Part shown: piece by piece, positions 62,546 to 64,000 of the stretch | Layout: each line of letters begins with the position of its first letter | How positions within the stretch are numbered: position 1 is the first letter of the stretch | Assembly: GCF_037996645.1 (NCBI RefSeq) | Contig: NZ_JBBMXV010000002.1 | Coordinates: forward strand, 434,001-498,000 | Direction of reading: 5' to 3' | Length of the DNA: 64,000 nt | Source of the DNA: Halalkalicoccus tibetensis | Lineage (GTDB): Archaea; Halobacteriota; Halobacteria; Halobacteriales; Halalkalicoccaceae | Position numbers and translations under genes: made by a program | Notes under the pieces: generated by a model | What the model was told of the DNA's origin: nothing | Seen by the model: the letters and a program-made list of their open reading frames with translations, nothing else | Database searches by the model: none

Positions 62546-63208
62546 TCACTCCAGCTTCTCGCCGCAGTGGGGACAGACGTCGTGGTCATGGCCCGTCTCC
62601 TCGGCGCGCAGCTGCTCGCTCGAGCGGCGGACGTCGCGCATCACCTCCGAGATGCGGTCCTCGACGTCGAGCTCCTCGCTGACCGCCAGGTCCGCGCCCT
62701 CGACCTCGAGCAGGAACTTCGCGACCTCGGTGACCTCGTACATCAGATCGTCGAGCTCCTCGGCGGTGTAGAAGCCGCTCATCGCGCCGTAGAGGAAGGT
62801 CGCGCCCGACTTCGTCACCTTGTCGTCGAACGACGAGCGGGCCTGGTTGACGGCCTGGGGCGAGTAGGTGTCGGTCATAAAGGGCACGAGCTCCGGGAGG
62901 TTCTCACCGATCTTCGTCATCTCGACGCCGGTCTCGGTGCGGAAATCGGCACACAGGCGGGCGATCGCCCACTCGCGGGCGGTGACGTACGTGCGGTCCC
63001 GGAGGAAGCCGTTGACCCGGTCGTAGGCCGCGCCGTCCATCTTCGTGAAGCGGGCGTACCGGCGGACGTCCGCCGGGATCTCGGGCTCCTCCGCGTCCGC
63101 GTTTGCGGCCGGGTCGGGGCCCGAATCGTCGTTAGGCCCGTCGGCGTTCGCTCCGGCGTCGCGGGGCTCGTCGTCGGTCGTCTCGGGGTCCGAGGGGCGG
63201 TTGGGCAT
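62546..63208 (-). CDS. Conserved haloarchaeal protein (DUF5806-like)
   Basis: 220 residues: an acidic, disordered N-terminus (about 1-45), then a helical domain with ADVRRYARFTKMDGAAYDRV, NGFLRDRTYVTAREWAIARL, CADFRTETGVEMTKIGENLP and a C-terminal coil ending VCPHCGEKLE, half of a zinc ribbon. I recall this family under the label DUF5806 in haloarchaea (uncertain). Function unknown. Convergent with pyrC. Confidence 0.65.
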   Translation of the reverse strand: MPNRPSDPETTDDEPRDAGANADGPNDDSGPDPAANADAEEPEIPADVRRYARFTKMDGAAYDRVNGFLRDRTYVTAREWAIARLCADFRTETGVEMTKIGENLPELVPFMTDTYSPQAVNQARSSFDDKVTKSGATFLYGAMSGFYTAEELDDLMYEVTEVAKFLLEVEGADLAVSEELDVEDRISEVMRDVRRSSEQLRAEETGHDHDVCPHCGEKLE

Positions 63209-63283
63209 GGATGGGTTTTCGGAGGCGGGGGAAAAAGCGTATCGCCCGGTAGGCTTTTGCGAGGAGGCCCCGAACCGCCGGCT

Positions 63284-63652
63284 ATGAGACTCCTGCTTGG
63301 TATCGGCGGTAGCGACGACTCCTGGCACGCGCTCACGCAGACGGCCGAGCGGGCGGCGGAGGCGGGCGACTCGTTGACCGTCGCGATCCTCGACAACCCG
63401 GACACGGAGATGAGCCCCGACGAGATCGAATCGAAGGTCGAGCGGACCCTCTCGGAGTACGACCTCGAACCCGACATCCGCCACCTCGAGGGCGATCCCG
63501 GCGCGATGCTCGTCGAGGAGGGCGACGGCGGGGAGTACGACCAGATCGTCATCGGCGGGGGCGAACGCAGCCCGATGGGCAAGATCCGGGTCGGGCAGGT
63601 CGCGGAGTTCGTCGTCCTGAACGCCGAAACCAGCGTCACCCTCGTCAGATAG
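63284..63652 (+). CDS. Universal stress protein-like protein
   Basis: 122 residues with the Usp fold: LLLGIGGSDDSWHALTQTAE at the start, a central helix (DEIESKVERTLSEYDLEPDI), YDQIVIGGGERSPMGKIRVG and VAEFVVLNAETSVTLVR at the end. The ATP-binding G-x2-G-x9-G motif is altered, so it may not bind ATP. The stop codon touches the ATG of the next gene, suggesting one transcript. Confidence 0.8.
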   Translation: MRLLLGIGGSDDSWHALTQTAERAAEAGDSLTVAILDNPDTEMSPDEIESKVERTLSEYDLEPDIRHLEGDPGAMLVEEGDGGEYDQIVIGGGERSPMGKIRVGQVAEFVVLNAETSVTLVR

Positions 63653-64000
63653 ATGCCCGACTACGACTATCCCGACGAGCCCGCGGGCCCGTTCGAGGCC
63701 CCGCCGATCGAGTTCGAGGACCGCGAGGGCCGCGATATCGAACTGCTCGTCTACGACGAGCGGTGGTTCGACGCGCTCTGTGAGATGTACGACACCTTCG
63801 ACCCCTCGGACCGAGCCCAGGGGATCCCGCCGGCCCGCGAGGAGCGCGTGCGGAGCTGGCTCGACGTCATCCTCGACGAGGGCCAGGACGTGATCGCCGT
63901 CGACACCTCCGATGACGACGAGCGCGTGGTCGGCCACGCCACGCTCGTTCCCGACGGCGACGACGCGACCGAACTGGCGATCTTCGTCCACCAGGACTAC
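63653..64000 (+). CDS. GNAT N-acetyltransferase, partial
   Basis: Open from ATG at 63653 to the right edge (116 residues seen). After an acidic start (MPDYDYPDEPAGPF) come RDIELLVYDERWFDALCEMY, PPAREERVRSWLDVILDEGQ and the strand pair VVGHATLVPDGDDATELAIF followed by VHQDY. This is the beta4-beta5 region just before the acetyl-CoA-binding loop of GNAT enzymes; that loop lies beyond the window. Substrate unknown. Confidence 0.75.
   Translation, partial: MPDYDYPDEPAGPFEAPPIEFEDREGRDIELLVYDERWFDALCEMYDTFDPSDRAQGIPPAREERVRSWLDVILDEGQDVIAVDTSDDDERVVGHATLVPDGDDATELAIFVHQDY

Overview
This window is chromosomal DNA from a halophilic archaeon (class Halobacteria). The evidence is the strongly acidic predicted proteins, the high GC content with C/G-ending codons, an RNA polymerase B subunit split into B'' and B', an S-layer glycoprotein with a haloarchaeal signal peptide, a PGF-CTERM-type surface protein, a doublet histone, an archaeal RNase P RNA, and many leaderless promoters with the TATA box about 25-30 bases before the start codon. 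I cannot fix the genus from sequence alone.

Layout. 1-5 kb: N-terminal part of an S-layer glycoprotein gene (off the left edge), ribosomal protein L10e/uL16 with a RimK-like ligase, and a small heat shock protein. 4-8 kb: a central carbon block with divergent type II (gluconeogenic) and type I (glycolytic) GAPDH genes, then pgk, with a TrmB-like palindrome between the two gap genes. 8-13 kb: a cation exchanger, an M29-like aminopeptidase, a zinc finger protein and three methyltransferases. 13-24 kb: tRNA-Asp and the rpoH-rpoB''-rpoB'-rpoA'-rpoA''-nusA-rps12-rps7 transcription/translation operon, interrupted by an opposite-strand metallo-beta-lactamase-fold gene. 24-31 kb: a stress protein, RPA, an aminotransferase, a doublet histone, a histone-deacetylase-family enzyme and the CCA-adding enzyme.

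31-39 kb is the most accessory-looking part. It holds tRNA-Asn followed by a 51-bp-period array of perfect hairpins, a CAU-anticodon tRNA with a duplicated 3' end, two gene relics, several small zinc-ribbon or unknown proteins, katG, an RNase H and tRNA-Arg with a 74-bp tandem duplication of its 3' end. 39-48 kb: MATE and MFS transporters, a membrane-anchored 2Fe-2S ferredoxin, a damaged DJ-1/PfpI gene containing a hairpin insertion, gnd, and valS with a possible valine-rich leaderless leader peptide. 48-54.5 kb: a co-directional metal-homeostasis cluster (ZIP, ABC permease, ATPase, binding protein, DtxR-type regulator, CDF exporter) with two DtxR-like operator candidates. 54.6-64 kb: rnpB, AMMECR1, NAD salvage enzymes (nicotinate phosphoribosyltransferase, nicotinamidase), a PGF-CTERM surface protein, a thioesterase, an M23-like protein, a lipoate ligase homologue, dihydroorotase, a UspA-like protein and a partial GNAT gene.

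No CRISPR array, insertion sequence with transposase, or provirus is visible. The strongest novelty candidates are the tRNA-Asn hairpin array, the 3'-end scars on the other three tRNA genes, and the valS leader.
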